Shown here piece by piece: positions 8,919-16,796 of a stretch of 64,000 nucleotides of DNA (position 1 is the first letter of the stretch; every line of letters starts with the position of its first letter). Both the position numbers and the translations under genes were made by a program. The notes beneath the pieces are model-generated. The model had not been told where the DNA came from. It worked only from the letters and a program-made list of their open reading frames with translations, and searched no databases. Origin of the DNA: Streptomyces parvulus (lineage in GTDB: Bacteria; Actinomycetota; Actinomycetes; Streptomycetales; Streptomycetaceae); the NCBI RefSeq assembly GCF_014648855.1, contig NZ_BMRX01000003.1, positions 186,001 to 250,000 on the forward strand. The letters run 5' to 3'.

Positions 8919-9002
8919 AGGTCCCCCTCTTCTGTTGGCCCCCTGTGGCTTGCCCGCTCCACCCTGCCACGGAAACCAGGCCCAGTTGAGGGCCTACGAC
9001 AG

Positions 9003-9040
9003 CGGCGCCGGCGCCCCCGGGGACAGGGGCACCGGCGCCG
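9003..9040 (-). terminator. Hairpin terminator after the small secreted peptide gene
   Basis: CGGCGCCGGCGCCCC (9003-9017) pairs with GGGGCACCGGCGCCG (9026-9040), 14 of 15 positions, with an eight-base loop. It lies 35 bases past the stop of the minus-strand peptide gene and before the start of nothing on the plus strand, so it most likely ends that transcript. Confidence 0.7.
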
Positions 9041-9074
9041 TGCGGCCGGGCGGGTGCGGAAGGTGCGGCGGGCG

Positions 9075-9269
9075 TCAGCCCAGGCGGCCCAGGGAGTCCT
9101 CGTCCAGGGTCAGGCTGTCGGTGGCCACCGTGTCCTCGACGGTGCTGACCGTGTCCTCCACGTCGAGGCCGAGCGGGAGCTCGCTCGGAGCGGCGTGGGA
9201 CGGGGTGACGGCCGCGACGACGAAGCCGGTGGCGAGGGACGCGAGGGCGAGCATGCTGCGCTTCTTCAT
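9075..9269 (-). CDS. Small secreted acidic peptide, hypothetical
   Basis: A 64-residue product with a clear Sec signal peptide: basic MKKR, hydrophobic core MLALASLATGFVVAAV, and a likely cleavage after SHA (about residue 26). The mature ~38 residues are acidic, lack cysteine, and carry a near-repeat VEDTVST / VEDTVAT. I do not recognise a family. It stands alone between two unrelated genes with its own terminator and a hairpin against its start codon, so it is a real monocistronic gene rather than a shadow frame. Possible roles are a signalling or surface peptide; nothing in the sequence decides this. Confidence 0.7.
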   Translation of the reverse strand: MKKRSMLALASLATGFVVAAVTPSHAAPSELPLGLDVEDTVSTVEDTVATDSLTLDEDSLGRLG

Positions 9270-9270
9270 G

Positions 9271-9288
9271 CCCCGTTCAACTACGGGG
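9271..9288 (-). promoter_or_regulatory. Hairpin abutting the start codon of the small peptide gene
   Basis: On the coding (minus) strand CCCCGT-AGTTGA-ACGGGG forms a perfect six-base-pair stem that ends one base before the ATG. The only purine-rich sequence that could bind the ribosome (ACGGGG) is inside the right arm, so folding would hide it. It could equally be a DNA operator. Confidence 0.4.
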
Positions 9289-9407
9289 CGGCGCCGTGGT
9301 CACGGGTGCGCGCCGGGAAAGCCGTCGGCCCGGCCGGTGGGCCCGCAAGCCCCGCCCGGCTGCCACCGGCCACCACGCCGCGCTCCCGGCGCCACGTCCG
9401 CCGGGAC

Positions 9408-10361
9408 TCAGACGTGCGCGGGCCTGGCCCCCGGCGCCTTGGTCAGCGCGGCCGCCGCCGCGCCCACGAGCCCGGCGTCCGTCCCCATCTGGGCGGGTAC
9501 GACGACCAGGCGCTGCACGAAGGAGAGCGTGGCGTAGTCGGTCAGCGCCTTGCGCAGCGGGGTGAAGAGGACGTCGCCCGCCTTGCCCACGCCGCCGCCC
9601 ACCACGGCGATGTCGATCTCGACGAGGGTCGCCGTGGCGGCGATGCCGGCGGCGAGGGCCTGTGCCGCGCGTTCGAAGGAGGCGACCGCCACCGGGTCGC
9701 CGAGGCGGGCCGCGGCGGCGACCGCGGCGGCGGAGGTGTCGCCGTCCGGCCCGGGCCGCCAGCCCGCGTCCAGGGCGCGCCGGGCGATGTTGGGGCCGCT
9801 CGCTATGCGCTCCACGCAGCCGCGCGCACCGCACGGGCAGGGGTCGCCGTCCAGGTCCACGCTGATGTGGCCGATGTGGCCGGAGTTCCCCGTCGGCCCC
9901 GGGTGGAGCCGGCCGCCGAGCACCAGGCCGCCGCCGACGCCCGTGGACACCACCATGCAGAGCGCGTTGTCGTGCCCCCGGGCGGCACCCTGCCAGTGCT
10001 CGGCCGCCGTGATGGCCACGCCGTCGCCGATCAGCTCGACGGGCAGGTCACCGACGGCGTCCCGGACCCGGCGGACCAGGGGGTAGTCGCGCCAGCCGGG
10101 CACGTTCACCGGGCTGACCGTGCCGGCGGAGGCGTCCACCGGGCCCGCGCTGCCGATGCCGACGGCCGTGGCCCGCCCCCACAGCGGCGACGCCGTCAGC
10201 TCCGCGAGGACGGCCTCGACGGCGCCCATCACGGTGTCGCCGGCCTCCTGGGCGGGCGTCGGACGCTGGGCACGCGCGTGGATGCGGCCGTCGCCGTCCA
10301 CCAGCGCGCCGGCGATCTTGGTGCCGCCGATGTCCAGCGCTGCCACGAGGTCGGTGTGCAT
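9408..10361 (-). CDS. ROK family sugar kinase
   Basis: A 317-residue ROK protein without an N-terminal HTH, so a kinase rather than a repressor. It has the ATP phosphate loop ALDIGGTKIAG (about 8-18), the sugar-binding segment STGVGGGLVLGGRLHPGPTGNSGHIGHISVD with catalytic-loop residues, and the ROK zinc motif CPCGARGCVE (about 160). Glucose, N-acetylglucosamine or ManNAc are possible substrates. The ATG at 10361 has GGAGAT about ten bases upstream; longer frames run through a T-rich leader and are unlikely. It is divergent from the LacI gene, which probably controls it. Confidence 0.9.
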   Translation of the reverse strand: MHTDLVAALDIGGTKIAGALVDGDGRIHARAQRPTPAQEAGDTVMGAVEAVLAELTASPLWGRATAVGIGSAGPVDASAGTVSPVNVPGWRDYPLVRRVRDAVGDLPVELIGDGVAITAAEHWQGAARGHDNALCMVVSTGVGGGLVLGGRLHPGPTGNSGHIGHISVDLDGDPCPCGARGCVERIASGPNIARRALDAGWRPGPDGDTSAAAVAAAARLGDPVAVASFERAAQALAAGIAATATLVEIDIAVVGGGVGKAGDVLFTPLRKALTDYATLSFVQRLVVVPAQMGTDAGLVGAAAAALTKAPGARPAHV

Positions 10362-10502
10362 CAGAGTCGGATCTCCCCGTCGGACCGAAAACGAAAAACT
10401 AGCGAAAAAACAAGCGAAGAAGGCGAACACAAGGGCGCACCCGGGGCCGGTCCCCGGTGGGGACGAGGACCGGAGAGTGCGATGGACAGTGTCTCCCGCA
10501 TC

Positions 10503-10516
10503 TGACAACGTTGTCC
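10503..10516. promoter_or_regulatory. LacI-type operator
   Basis: GACAACGTTGTC (10504-10515) is a perfect 12 bp palindrome with the central CG step typical of LacI/GalR-family operators. It lies in the divergent region between the ROK kinase and the lacI-type gene, about 40 bases before the regulator's ATG and 140 bases before the kinase start. It is inferred to be the autoregulatory site. Confidence 0.65.
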
Positions 10517-10553
10517 AGGCTCTATGCTCGACGCCACATCCTCATACAAACGC

Positions 10554-11675
10554 ATGACCGACACATCCCCCGTGGACGACAGGAGCCGACGCACTCCCGT
10601 GGACGACAGGACAGGACACCGCATCGTGCCCGACACGACCCGCCGCGCAGACCGCCTCCCCGGGAACCGCTACGGCAATCGCCCCACCATGAAGGACGTC
10701 GCGGCCCGTGCCGGGGTCGGCCTGAAGACCGTCTCCCGGGTCGTCAATGGGGAGCCCGGCGTCACCCCGGAGACCGAGCGCCGGGTCCAGGAGGCCATCG
10801 ACGCCCTCGGCTTCCGCCGCAACGACAGCGCGCGGGTGCTGCGCAAGGGCCGGACCGCGAGCATCGGCCTGGTCCTGGAGGACCTGGCCGACCCGTTCTA
10901 CGGACCGCTCAGCCGCGCCGTCGAGGAGGTCGCCCGCGCGCACGGCGCACTGCTGATCAACGGGTCGAGCGCGGAGGACCCGGACCGCGAGCAGGAGCTG
11001 GTGCTGGCGCTGTGCGCGCGCCGCGTCGACGGTCTCGTGGTCATCCCGGCCGGGGACGACCACCGGTACCTCGAACCCGAGCTGAAGGCCGGGGTCGCGA
11101 CGGTGTTCGTGGACCGCCCGGCGGGCCAGATCGACGCGGACGTGGTGGTGTCCGACAACTTCGGCGGCGCCCGCGACGGCGTGGCCCACCTCATCGCGCA
11201 CGGGCACCGCAGGATCGGCTTCATCGGCGACATGCCCCGCATCCACACCGCCGCCGAGCGGCTGCGCGGCTACCGGGCCGCCATGGAGGACGCGGGCATC
11301 CCGGTGGAGGACTCCTGGATGTCCCTCGGCGTCACCGACCCCGAGCGGGTGCGGCGGGCCGCCGAGGAGATGCTCGCGGACCCGCGTCCGGTCACCGCCG
11401 TCTTCACCGGCAACAACCGGGTGACCGTCACCGTCATCCGCGTCCTGGCGGAGCACACCGCCCGCGTCGCGCTGGTCGGCTTCGACGACATCGAGCTGGC
11501 CGACCTGCTCCAGCCCGGCGTCACCGTGGTCGCGCAGGACGCCGCCGCCCTCGGCCGGACCGCCGCCGAGCGCCTCTTCCGCCAGCTGGACGGCACACTC
11601 CTGGCCCCGGACCGCATCGAGCTGCCGACCAGGCTCGTCACCCGCGGCTCGGGCGAGCTGCCGCCCGCGGTCTGA
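10554..11675 (+). CDS. LacI-family transcriptional regulator
   Basis: The protein has a canonical LacI HTH (TMKDVAARAGVGLKTVSRVVNGEPGVTPETERRVQEAI) followed by the hinge and a periplasmic-binding-protein-like effector domain (SIGLVLEDLADPFYGPLSRAVEE to VALVGFDDIELADLLQPGVTVV). The start is uncertain. The ATG at 10554 gives 373 residues with a ~45-residue disordered leader containing two in-frame copies of PVDDR; the GTG at 10626 (AGGACA eight bases before) gives a more compact protein. A start at 10524 would lie too close to the operator. It likely senses a sugar and controls the divergent ROK kinase and itself. Confidence 0.9.
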   Translation: MTDTSPVDDRSRRTPVDDRTGHRIVPDTTRRADRLPGNRYGNRPTMKDVAARAGVGLKTVSRVVNGEPGVTPETERRVQEAIDALGFRRNDSARVLRKGRTASIGLVLEDLADPFYGPLSRAVEEVARAHGALLINGSSAEDPDREQELVLALCARRVDGLVVIPAGDDHRYLEPELKAGVATVFVDRPAGQIDADVVVSDNFGGARDGVAHLIAHGHRRIGFIGDMPRIHTAAERLRGYRAAMEDAGIPVEDSWMSLGVTDPERVRRAAEEMLADPRPVTAVFTGNNRVTVTVIRVLAEHTARVALVGFDDIELADLLQPGVTVVAQDAAALGRTAAERLFRQLDGTLLAPDRIELPTRLVTRGSGELPPAV

Positions 11676-11682
11676 GGCGGCC

Positions 11683-12558
11683 GTGCCGATGCCACCACCG
11701 GGCGAAGGCTCCCCGAGGCGGCCTCCCGAGGGAACCCGCGCGGCCGCGCCGGCCGACGGCGACGACCGGACGCTGGAGGCGCTCGGCCTGGCCGGCGTGC
11801 CGCGTGAGCAGCCGCTGCTGTACCCCGGCGCGTGGCCCCGGGAGTCCGGGCTGCTCGACGGCGACCGGCTGCTGCCGCTGGACCGGCCGGTGCGCGGGGA
11901 CGGCGACGACCGGGTCCCGGTGCTGGCGATCGGCTCCAACGCGAGCCCGGGTCAGCTGCGCCACAAGATGGCCGAGTTCGGCGTCGACTCGCCGATCCCG
12001 ATGGTCCGCAGCCGGGTCACCGGCCTGGACGTCGGGGTCTCCGCTCACGTGAGCCGGATGGGCTACGTCTCCGCCTCACCGGTGCGCGCCCCCGGTGTCG
12101 TACGGGAGCTGTTCGTCCTGTGGCTGGACCCCGAGCAGCTCGCCGTGGTCGACGCGAGCGAGGGCGTGCCCATGGCCGGGGGCAACTTCGACCGCGCCTG
12201 GCTCCCCGCGGACGACGTCCAGGTGCGGGCGCCCGACGGCGCGGTGCTCGGCGGCGCCCACGTCTACGTCAACCGGCACGGGGTCCTGCACGACGGCACC
12301 GGCGCCCCGCGCCGCCACCCGGGTGAGCAGCGGCCCCTGATCACCGGCCTGCTGCGCGCGTCGCCCCGGCTGCGCGCCCTGTTCGGAACCACGCCCGAGG
12401 AGTTCTGCGCACGGGCCCGCGCCGACCGCGCGCTGTGCGACCGGGGCACGCGGCTGTTCGCCGAGGAACGGCGGGTGACGGCGTCCGGTCTGGAGCGGTA
12501 CGTGCGCCGGGACCGGGACGGTGAACCCGGCCCACCGCCCGCCCCGCCGGCACCGTAG
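11683..12558 (+). CDS. Conserved hypothetical protein, gamma-glutamylcyclotransferase-like motif
   Basis: A 291-residue protein beginning seven bases after the LacI stop, so probably co-transcribed. After a proline/arginine-rich N-terminus it has VPVLAIGSNASPGQL (about 87-101), which resembles the GSN substrate loop of the gamma-glutamylcyclotransferase fold, and a later GGAHVYVNRHG strand. I do not see the remaining catalytic pattern clearly, so the fold assignment is tentative. It has no signal peptide or membrane segment, and ends in a proline-rich tail. Confidence 0.65.
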   Translation: MPMPPPGEGSPRRPPEGTRAAAPADGDDRTLEALGLAGVPREQPLLYPGAWPRESGLLDGDRLLPLDRPVRGDGDDRVPVLAIGSNASPGQLRHKMAEFGVDSPIPMVRSRVTGLDVGVSAHVSRMGYVSASPVRAPGVVRELFVLWLDPEQLAVVDASEGVPMAGGNFDRAWLPADDVQVRAPDGAVLGGAHVYVNRHGVLHDGTGAPRRHPGEQRPLITGLLRASPRLRALFGTTPEEFCARARADRALCDRGTRLFAEERRVTASGLERYVRRDRDGEPGPPPAPPAP

Positions 12559-12587
12559 GGCGGCGGGGGGGGCGACGCGGCGCGGCG

Positions 12588-12612
12588 CCGGCCGGAGCGG
12601 TCGTCCGGCCGG
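12588..12612. terminator. Hairpin terminator between convergent genes
   Basis: CCGGCCGGA (12588-12596) pairs perfectly with TCCGGCCGG (12604-12612) across a seven-base loop, midway between the stop of the GGCT-like gene and the stop of the minus-strand lyase gene. Confidence 0.6.
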
Positions 12613-12622
12613 CCGGGGCGCC

Positions 12623-13921
12623 CTACTGCGCCGAGGCCGTCAGGTCCCCGCGGCGGGGCGCCGAGAAGGACTCCAGGTCGGTGCGGGTCAGGCCGGTGAG
12701 GCGGGCGACCTCGCCGTTGTCGAGGGCGCCGCAGTCCAGGCCGCGCAGGAGGTAGCCGCTGAGGGCCTTGGCGGTGGCGGGCTCGTCCATGACGTCGCCG
12801 CCGGCGCGGTTCACGTAGCGGGCGAGACGGCCGGCGGCCTGCTCGAAGCCCTCGCGGTAGAAGGCGAAGACCGCCGCGTACCGGGTGGGGATGTGGCCGG
12901 GGTGCATGTCCCAGCCCTGGTAGTAGGCGCGGGCGAGGGCGCGGCGGGTGAGGCCGTAGTGCAGGCGCCAGGCGTCGTGCACCTTGGCGGTGGGACCGAC
13001 CGGCAGCACGTTGGTCGAGCCGTCCGAGACGCGTACGCCGGTGCCGGCGGCGGCGACCTGCATGACGGCCTTGGCGTGGTCGGCGGCGGGGTGGTCGCTG
13101 GCCTGGTGGGCGGCGGAGACGCCGAGGCAGGCGCTGTAGTCGAAGGTGCCGTAGTGCAGGCCGGTGGCGCGGCCCTCGGCGGCCTGGATCATGCGGGCGA
13201 CGGCGGCCGTGCCGTCGGCTGCCAGGATGGACTGGCTGGTCTCGATCTGTATCTCGAAGCCGATCCGGCCGGGCGTCAGACCGCGCGCCTTCTCGAAGGC
13301 CTCCAGGAGCCGCACCATGGCCGTGACCTGCTCGGGGTAGGTCACCTTGGGCAGGGTGAGGACCAGCCCGTCGGGCAGGCCGCCGGCCTCCATCAGGCCG
13401 CTGAGGAACACGTCGAGGGTGCGGATGCCGCGGGCCCGCACCGGAGCCTCCATGCACTTCATGCGGATGCCCATGTACGGGGCGGCCGTGCCCTGTTCGT
13501 ACGCCTCGGCGATCAGACGGGCGGCACGCGCGGCGGCCTCGTCCTCCTCGGCGTCGGTGCGGTTGCCGTAGCCGTCCTCGAAGTCGACTCGCAGGTCCTC
13601 GATCGGCTCGCGCTCCAGCTTGGCGCGTACGCGGCCGTACACGGGCTCGGCGAGGTCGTCGGTGAGCCCGAGGACCCGGGCGAAGGACGCGGCGTCCGGG
13701 GCGTGTTCGTCGAGGGCGGCGAGGGCCTGGTCGCCCCAGGAGCGGATGGTGCCGGCGTCGAAGACGTCCCCGGGCACGTACACGGTGTGGACGGGCTGGC
13801 GGGTGCCCGGGTCTCCGGGGTAGCGGCGCTCCAGCTCCGCGTCGACCGGTGCGAGGGAGGCACTGATCTCCTCGCCGACGGCGCCCGCGAGGCTCGTTGC
13901 CACCTTCTCCTGCTGACCCAT
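12623..13921 (-). CDS. HpcH/HpaI aldolase / citrate-lyase-like protein (DUF6986 type)
   Basis: A 432-residue protein with the signature of the citrate lyase beta/malate synthase-like TIM barrel: DLRVDFEDGYG (acidic metal/substrate residues, about 112-122), MGIRMKCMEAP, LTLPKV, EIQIETSQSIL and GLHYGTFDYSACLG. It should cleave or condense a 2-oxo acid/CoA-type substrate with Mg. I recall this as the DUF6986 'aldolase' family of actinobacteria, often associated with purine or glyoxylate metabolism, but no such genes adjoin it here. ATG with GGAGGGTG upstream. Confidence 0.8.
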   Translation of the reverse strand: MGQQEKVATSLAGAVGEEISASLAPVDAELERRYPGDPGTRQPVHTVYVPGDVFDAGTIRSWGDQALAALDEHAPDAASFARVLGLTDDLAEPVYGRVRAKLEREPIEDLRVDFEDGYGNRTDAEEDEAAARAARLIAEAYEQGTAAPYMGIRMKCMEAPVRARGIRTLDVFLSGLMEAGGLPDGLVLTLPKVTYPEQVTAMVRLLEAFEKARGLTPGRIGFEIQIETSQSILAADGTAAVARMIQAAEGRATGLHYGTFDYSACLGVSAAHQASDHPAADHAKAVMQVAAAGTGVRVSDGSTNVLPVGPTAKVHDAWRLHYGLTRRALARAYYQGWDMHPGHIPTRYAAVFAFYREGFEQAAGRLARYVNRAGGDVMDEPATAKALSGYLLRGLDCGALDNGEVARLTGLTRTDLESFSAPRRGDLTASAQ

Positions 13922-13945
13922 CCCACACCCTCCTGGCTACTACTT

Positions 13946-13960
13946 TTCCGCTGACCGGAA
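13946..13960. promoter_or_regulatory. TTCCG-CTGAC-CGGAA inverted repeat before the lyase gene
   Basis: Perfect 5+5 bp arms (13946-13950, 13956-13960) lie 25-39 bases upstream of the minus-strand start. TTCC/GGAA half sites are common for IclR-type regulators of allantoin and glyoxylate genes, but no such regulator is in this window. Treat it as a candidate operator only. Confidence 0.35.
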
Positions 13961-14025
13961 TCAAACATCCGTAGAGCGAAGTTATCCGCCGGTTCCCCGC
14001 CGGTCAACACCATCCTGCGCAGACG

Positions 14026-14067
14026 CCGAGGCCCCCGCGACCAGGACGACGGTCGCGGGGGCCTCGG
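14026..14067 (-). terminator. Strong hairpin terminator after etfA
   Basis: A perfect 17 bp stem, CCGAGGCCCCCGCGACC (14026-14042) against its complement (14051-14067), with an eight-base loop, 17 bases past the etfA stop on the minus strand. No U-tract. Confidence 0.8.
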
Positions 14068-14083
14068 CGAGGCGGCGGGACGA

Positions 14084-15046
14084 TCAGCCCTTGCGGGACT
14101 TCACTTCCTCGGTGAGCTGCGGGACGACGTCGAAGAGGTCGCCGACCACGCCGTAGTCGACCAGGTCGAAGATCGGGGCCTCGGCGTCCTTGTTGATCGC
14201 CACGATCGTCTTCGAGGTCTGCATGCCCGCGCGGTGCTGGATCGCGCCGGAGATGCCCGAGGCGATGTACAGCTGCGGCGAGACGGACTTGCCGGTCTGG
14301 CCCACCTGGTTGGTGTGCGGGTACCAGCCCGCGTCCACCGCGGCGCGCGAGGCGCCGACGGCCGCGCCGAGGGAGTCGGCGAGCGCCTCGATGATCGCGA
14401 AGTTCTCCTCGCCGTTGACGCCGCGGCCGCCGGAGACGACGATCGCGGCCTCGGTCAGCTCCGGGCGGCCGGTCGACTCGCGCGGCGTGCGCGCGGTGAC
14501 CTTGGTGCCGGTCGCGGCGGCGGAGAAGGACACCGACAGCGCCTCGACCGCACCGGCGGCGGGGGCGGGCTCGACTGCGGCGCTGTTGGGCTTGACCGTG
14601 ATGACCGGGGTGCCCTTGGAGACGCGGGACTTGGTGGTGAAGGCGGCGGCGAACACCGACTGGGTGGCCACGGGGCCCTGGTCGCCGGCCTCGAGGTCGA
14701 CGGCGTCGGTGATGACGCCGGAGCCCAGGCGCAGCGCCAAGCGGGCGGCGATCTCCTTGCCCTCGGCGGAGGACGGGACCAGCACGGCGGCCGGGGAGAC
14801 GGCCTCGGCGGCCGCCTGGAGGGCGTCGACCTTCGGCACGACCAGGTAGTCGGCGTACTCGGCGGCCTCGTGGGTGAGGACCTTGACCGCGCCGTGCTCG
14901 GCGAGCGCGGCGGCGGTGTCGGCGGCGCCGTTGCCCAGCGCGACGGCGACCGGCTCGCCGATGCGGCGGGCCAGGGTCAGCAGCTCCAGGGTCGGCTTGC
15001 GGACGGCACCGTCCACGTGATCGACGTAGACGAGAACTTCAGCCAT
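14084..15046 (-). CDS. etfA: Electron transfer flavoprotein alpha subunit
   Basis: A 320-residue protein with the ETF alpha N-terminal nucleotide-like domain ([23 protein letters not shown]) and the C-terminal FAD-binding domain with its signature: [46 protein letters not shown] (about 245-295). The heterodimer with EtfB accepts electrons from acyl-CoA and related dehydrogenases and passes them to ETF:quinone oxidoreductase. It follows etfB in the same operon (82 bases between) and is ended by the hairpin at 14026-14067. Confidence 0.97.
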   Translation of the reverse strand: MAEVLVYVDHVDGAVRKPTLELLTLARRIGEPVAVALGNGAADTAAALAEHGAVKVLTHEAAEYADYLVVPKVDALQAAAEAVSPAAVLVPSSAEGKEIAARLALRLGSGVITDAVDLEAGDQGPVATQSVFAAAFTTKSRVSKGTPVITVKPNSAAVEPAPAAGAVEALSVSFSAAATGTKVTARTPRESTGRPELTEAAIVVSGGRGVNGEENFAIIEALADSLGAAVGASRAAVDAGWYPHTNQVGQTGKSVSPQLYIASGISGAIQHRAGMQTSKTIVAINKDAEAPIFDLVDYGVVGDLFDVVPQLTEEVKSRKG

Positions 15047-15128
15047 GGGACTTCTTCTCTCCTGCTTGCGAAAGATGAGGGGCGGTCGGCGGAGCGGGGC
15101 TCAGATGAACTTCTGGCCCGCCAGGCTG

Positions 15129-15917
15129 TTACACGAACTTTCGCTCCGCGAGGAAGGCGGCGAGCTGCTTGCCGCCCTCGCCCTCGTCCTTGACGATCGT
15201 GCCCGCGGTGCGCGCCGGGCGCTCGGTCGCGGAGTCCACCGCGGTCCAGGCGTTCTCCAGGCCGACCTCGTCCTCGTCGATGTCGAGGTCGGAGAGGTCC
15301 CAGGACTCGACCGGCTTCTTCTTGGCCGCCATGATGCCCTTGAAGGACGGGTAACGCGCCTCGCCCGACTGGTCGGTGACCGACACGACGGCGGGCAGCG
15401 AGGCCTCCAGCTGCTCGGTGGCCGTGTCGCCGTCCCGGCGGCCCTTGACCGTGCCGCCGTCCACGGAGACCTCGGACAGCAGCGTCACCTGCGGCACGCC
15501 CAGGCGCTCGGCGAGCAGCGCGGGGACGACGCCCATGGTGCCGTCGGTGGAGGCCATGCCGGAGATGACCAGGTCGTAGCCGGCCTTCTCGACGGCCTTG
15601 GCCAGGACCAGGGAGGTGCCGATGGCGTCGGTGCCGTGCAGGTCGTCGTCCTCGACGTGGATCGCCTTGTCGGCGCCCATGGACAGCGCCTTGCGCAGGG
15701 CGTCCTTGGCGTCCTCCGGGCCCACCGTCAGGACAGTGATCTCCACGTCGTCGTCGGAATTCTCGGAGATCTGCAGCGCCTGCTCGACCGCGTACTCGTC
15801 GAGCTCGGAGAGCAGACCGTCCACGTCGTCCCGGTCGACGGTCAGGTCATCGGCGAAGTGCCGGTCGCCGGTGGCGTCGGGCACGTACTTCACAGTGACA
15901 ACGATCCTCAAGCTCAC
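15129..15917 (-). CDS. etfB: Electron transfer flavoprotein beta subunit
   Basis: The 262-residue product opens MSLRIVVTVKYVPD and carries the ETF beta pattern: VEQALQISE, MGADKAIHVEDDDLHGTD and DLVISGMASTDGTMGVVPALLAERLGVPQVTL (AMP-binding region). The GTG start is fixed by AGGAG seven bases upstream and gives the normal family length; frames extending further upstream run into the promoter. It is the first gene of the etfBA operon. No acyl-CoA dehydrogenase adjoins it, so it serves partners elsewhere, possibly including the AidB-type protein at 36174. Confidence 0.97.
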   Translation of the reverse strand: MSLRIVVTVKYVPDATGDRHFADDLTVDRDDVDGLLSELDEYAVEQALQISENSDDDVEITVLTVGPEDAKDALRKALSMGADKAIHVEDDDLHGTDAIGTSLVLAKAVEKAGYDLVISGMASTDGTMGVVPALLAERLGVPQVTLLSEVSVDGGTVKGRRDGDTATEQLEASLPAVVSVTDQSGEARYPSFKGIMAAKKKPVESWDLSDLDIDEDEVGLENAWTAVDSATERPARTAGTIVKDEGEGGKQLAAFLAERKFV

Positions 15918-15948
15918 GCCGGCTCTCCTACTGCGTCGACATTTCAGT

Positions 15949-15967
15949 GCTGCCTCTTGCAGGCAGC
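15949..15967. promoter_or_regulatory. Inverted repeat at the etfB promoter
   Basis: GCTGCCT-CTTGC-AGGCAGC is a perfect 7+7 bp inverted repeat. On the minus strand it follows a TATGCT -10-like box (15964-15969), so it covers the probable transcription start or forms a hairpin at the very 5' end of the mRNA. Confidence 0.45.
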
Positions 15968-16024
15968 ATAGGCGCCCCAAGCGGCCGATCCCGGGCGGGG
16001 CGACCTGTGCTCCGCACCGGAATA

Positions 16025-16038
16025 TTACTCGTCAGTAC
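16025..16038. promoter_or_regulatory. Candidate TetR-type operator upstream of etfB
   Basis: TTACTCGTCAGTA contains TACT-CGTC-AGTA, a short palindrome of the kind bound by TetR-family repressors of fatty acid degradation. It lies about 110 bases upstream of the etfB start in the gap shared with the flavin reductase gene's 3' end. The identity of a regulator is inference. Confidence 0.35.
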
Positions 16039-16141
16039 ACCCAGTTCTTTCCCGCTAAGCAAGCGCTTTGAACTGTGACCTTCGCAACGCAGCGTAACCG
16101 GAACTCGACGCCTCCGCAGAAGCGGCCGCCACCGGCCGCGG

Positions 16142-16651
16142 TCAGTCGCGCAGACCGGTGTAACCGCCCTGGTGGTACAGCAGCGGCCCGCCGGCGCCCG
16201 CCGGATCGCCGGTCAGCACCTCGGCCAGCACGATGCGGTGGTCCCCCGCGGGCACCCGGGCGGCGACGCGGCACACGAGCCAGGCGAGCACGCCGTCCAG
16301 CACGGGCACACCGTGCGGGCCCGGGCGCCAGGCGGTGGGGGCCCCGAAGCGGTCGGCGCCGCTGCGCGCGAACGTGGCGGCCAGCTCCCGCTGGTGCTCG
16401 CCCAGCACGTGCACGCCGACGTACTCGGCCGCGGCGAGCGCGGGCCAGCTGGAGGAGCCGGTGCCGATGCCGAAGGAGAGCAGCGGGGGCCGCGCGGAGA
16501 CCGACGTGAGGGACGTGGCGGTGAAGCCCACCGGGCCGGAGGAGCCGGCCGCGGTGATCACGGCGACCCCCGCAGCGTGCCGCCGGAAGACGGACCGCAG
16601 CAGGTCGTCGGTGGCGAGCCGCTGCGCGGCGACGTCGGATGTGGCCGTCAT
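16142..16651 (-). CDS. Flavin reductase family protein
   Basis: A 169-residue FMN-binding split-barrel protein. Recognisable segments are RSVFRRHAAGVAVITA, GFTATSLTSVSARPPLLSFGIG (flavin phosphate region) and a C-terminal GDHRIVLAEVLTG with YHQGGYTGL. Such proteins use NAD(P)H to supply reduced flavin to a monooxygenase, but no monooxygenase adjoins it. It stands upstream of the etf promoter on the same strand and may be a separate transcript. Confidence 0.85.
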   Translation of the reverse strand: MTATSDVAAQRLATDDLLRSVFRRHAAGVAVITAAGSSGPVGFTATSLTSVSARPPLLSFGIGTGSSSWPALAAAEYVGVHVLGEHQRELAATFARSGADRFGAPTAWRPGPHGVPVLDGVLAWLVCRVAARVPAGDHRIVLAEVLTGDPAGAGGPLLYHQGGYTGLRD

Positions 16652-16796
16652 ACGGAGGTGCCCTTCTGCGTGGCGCGACGGTCCCGGCGGCGGGGAGCGG
16701 TCATGGGGGCAGGCTGACGACGGATGGCCCGCACAGTCAAGTACGCACCGGGGCGTGGGGGCTGTGGGGGGCGCCTCACCTCCGGCGTGGCGGTGA

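Noticed and set aside
7437..10505. 1022-codon plus-strand frame across the peptidase end, the TmrB-Nudix gene, the small peptide gene and the ROK kinase
   Set aside because: It is the shadow of genes on other frames or the opposite strand in GC-rich DNA; the product is low-complexity Arg/Gly/Ala with no domain.
10362..10508. Upstream extension of the ROK kinase giving a Phe-rich hydrophobic N-terminus
   Set aside because: The Phe run comes from a T-rich leader; the ATG at 10361 has a good ribosome site and starts exactly at the family's N-terminus.
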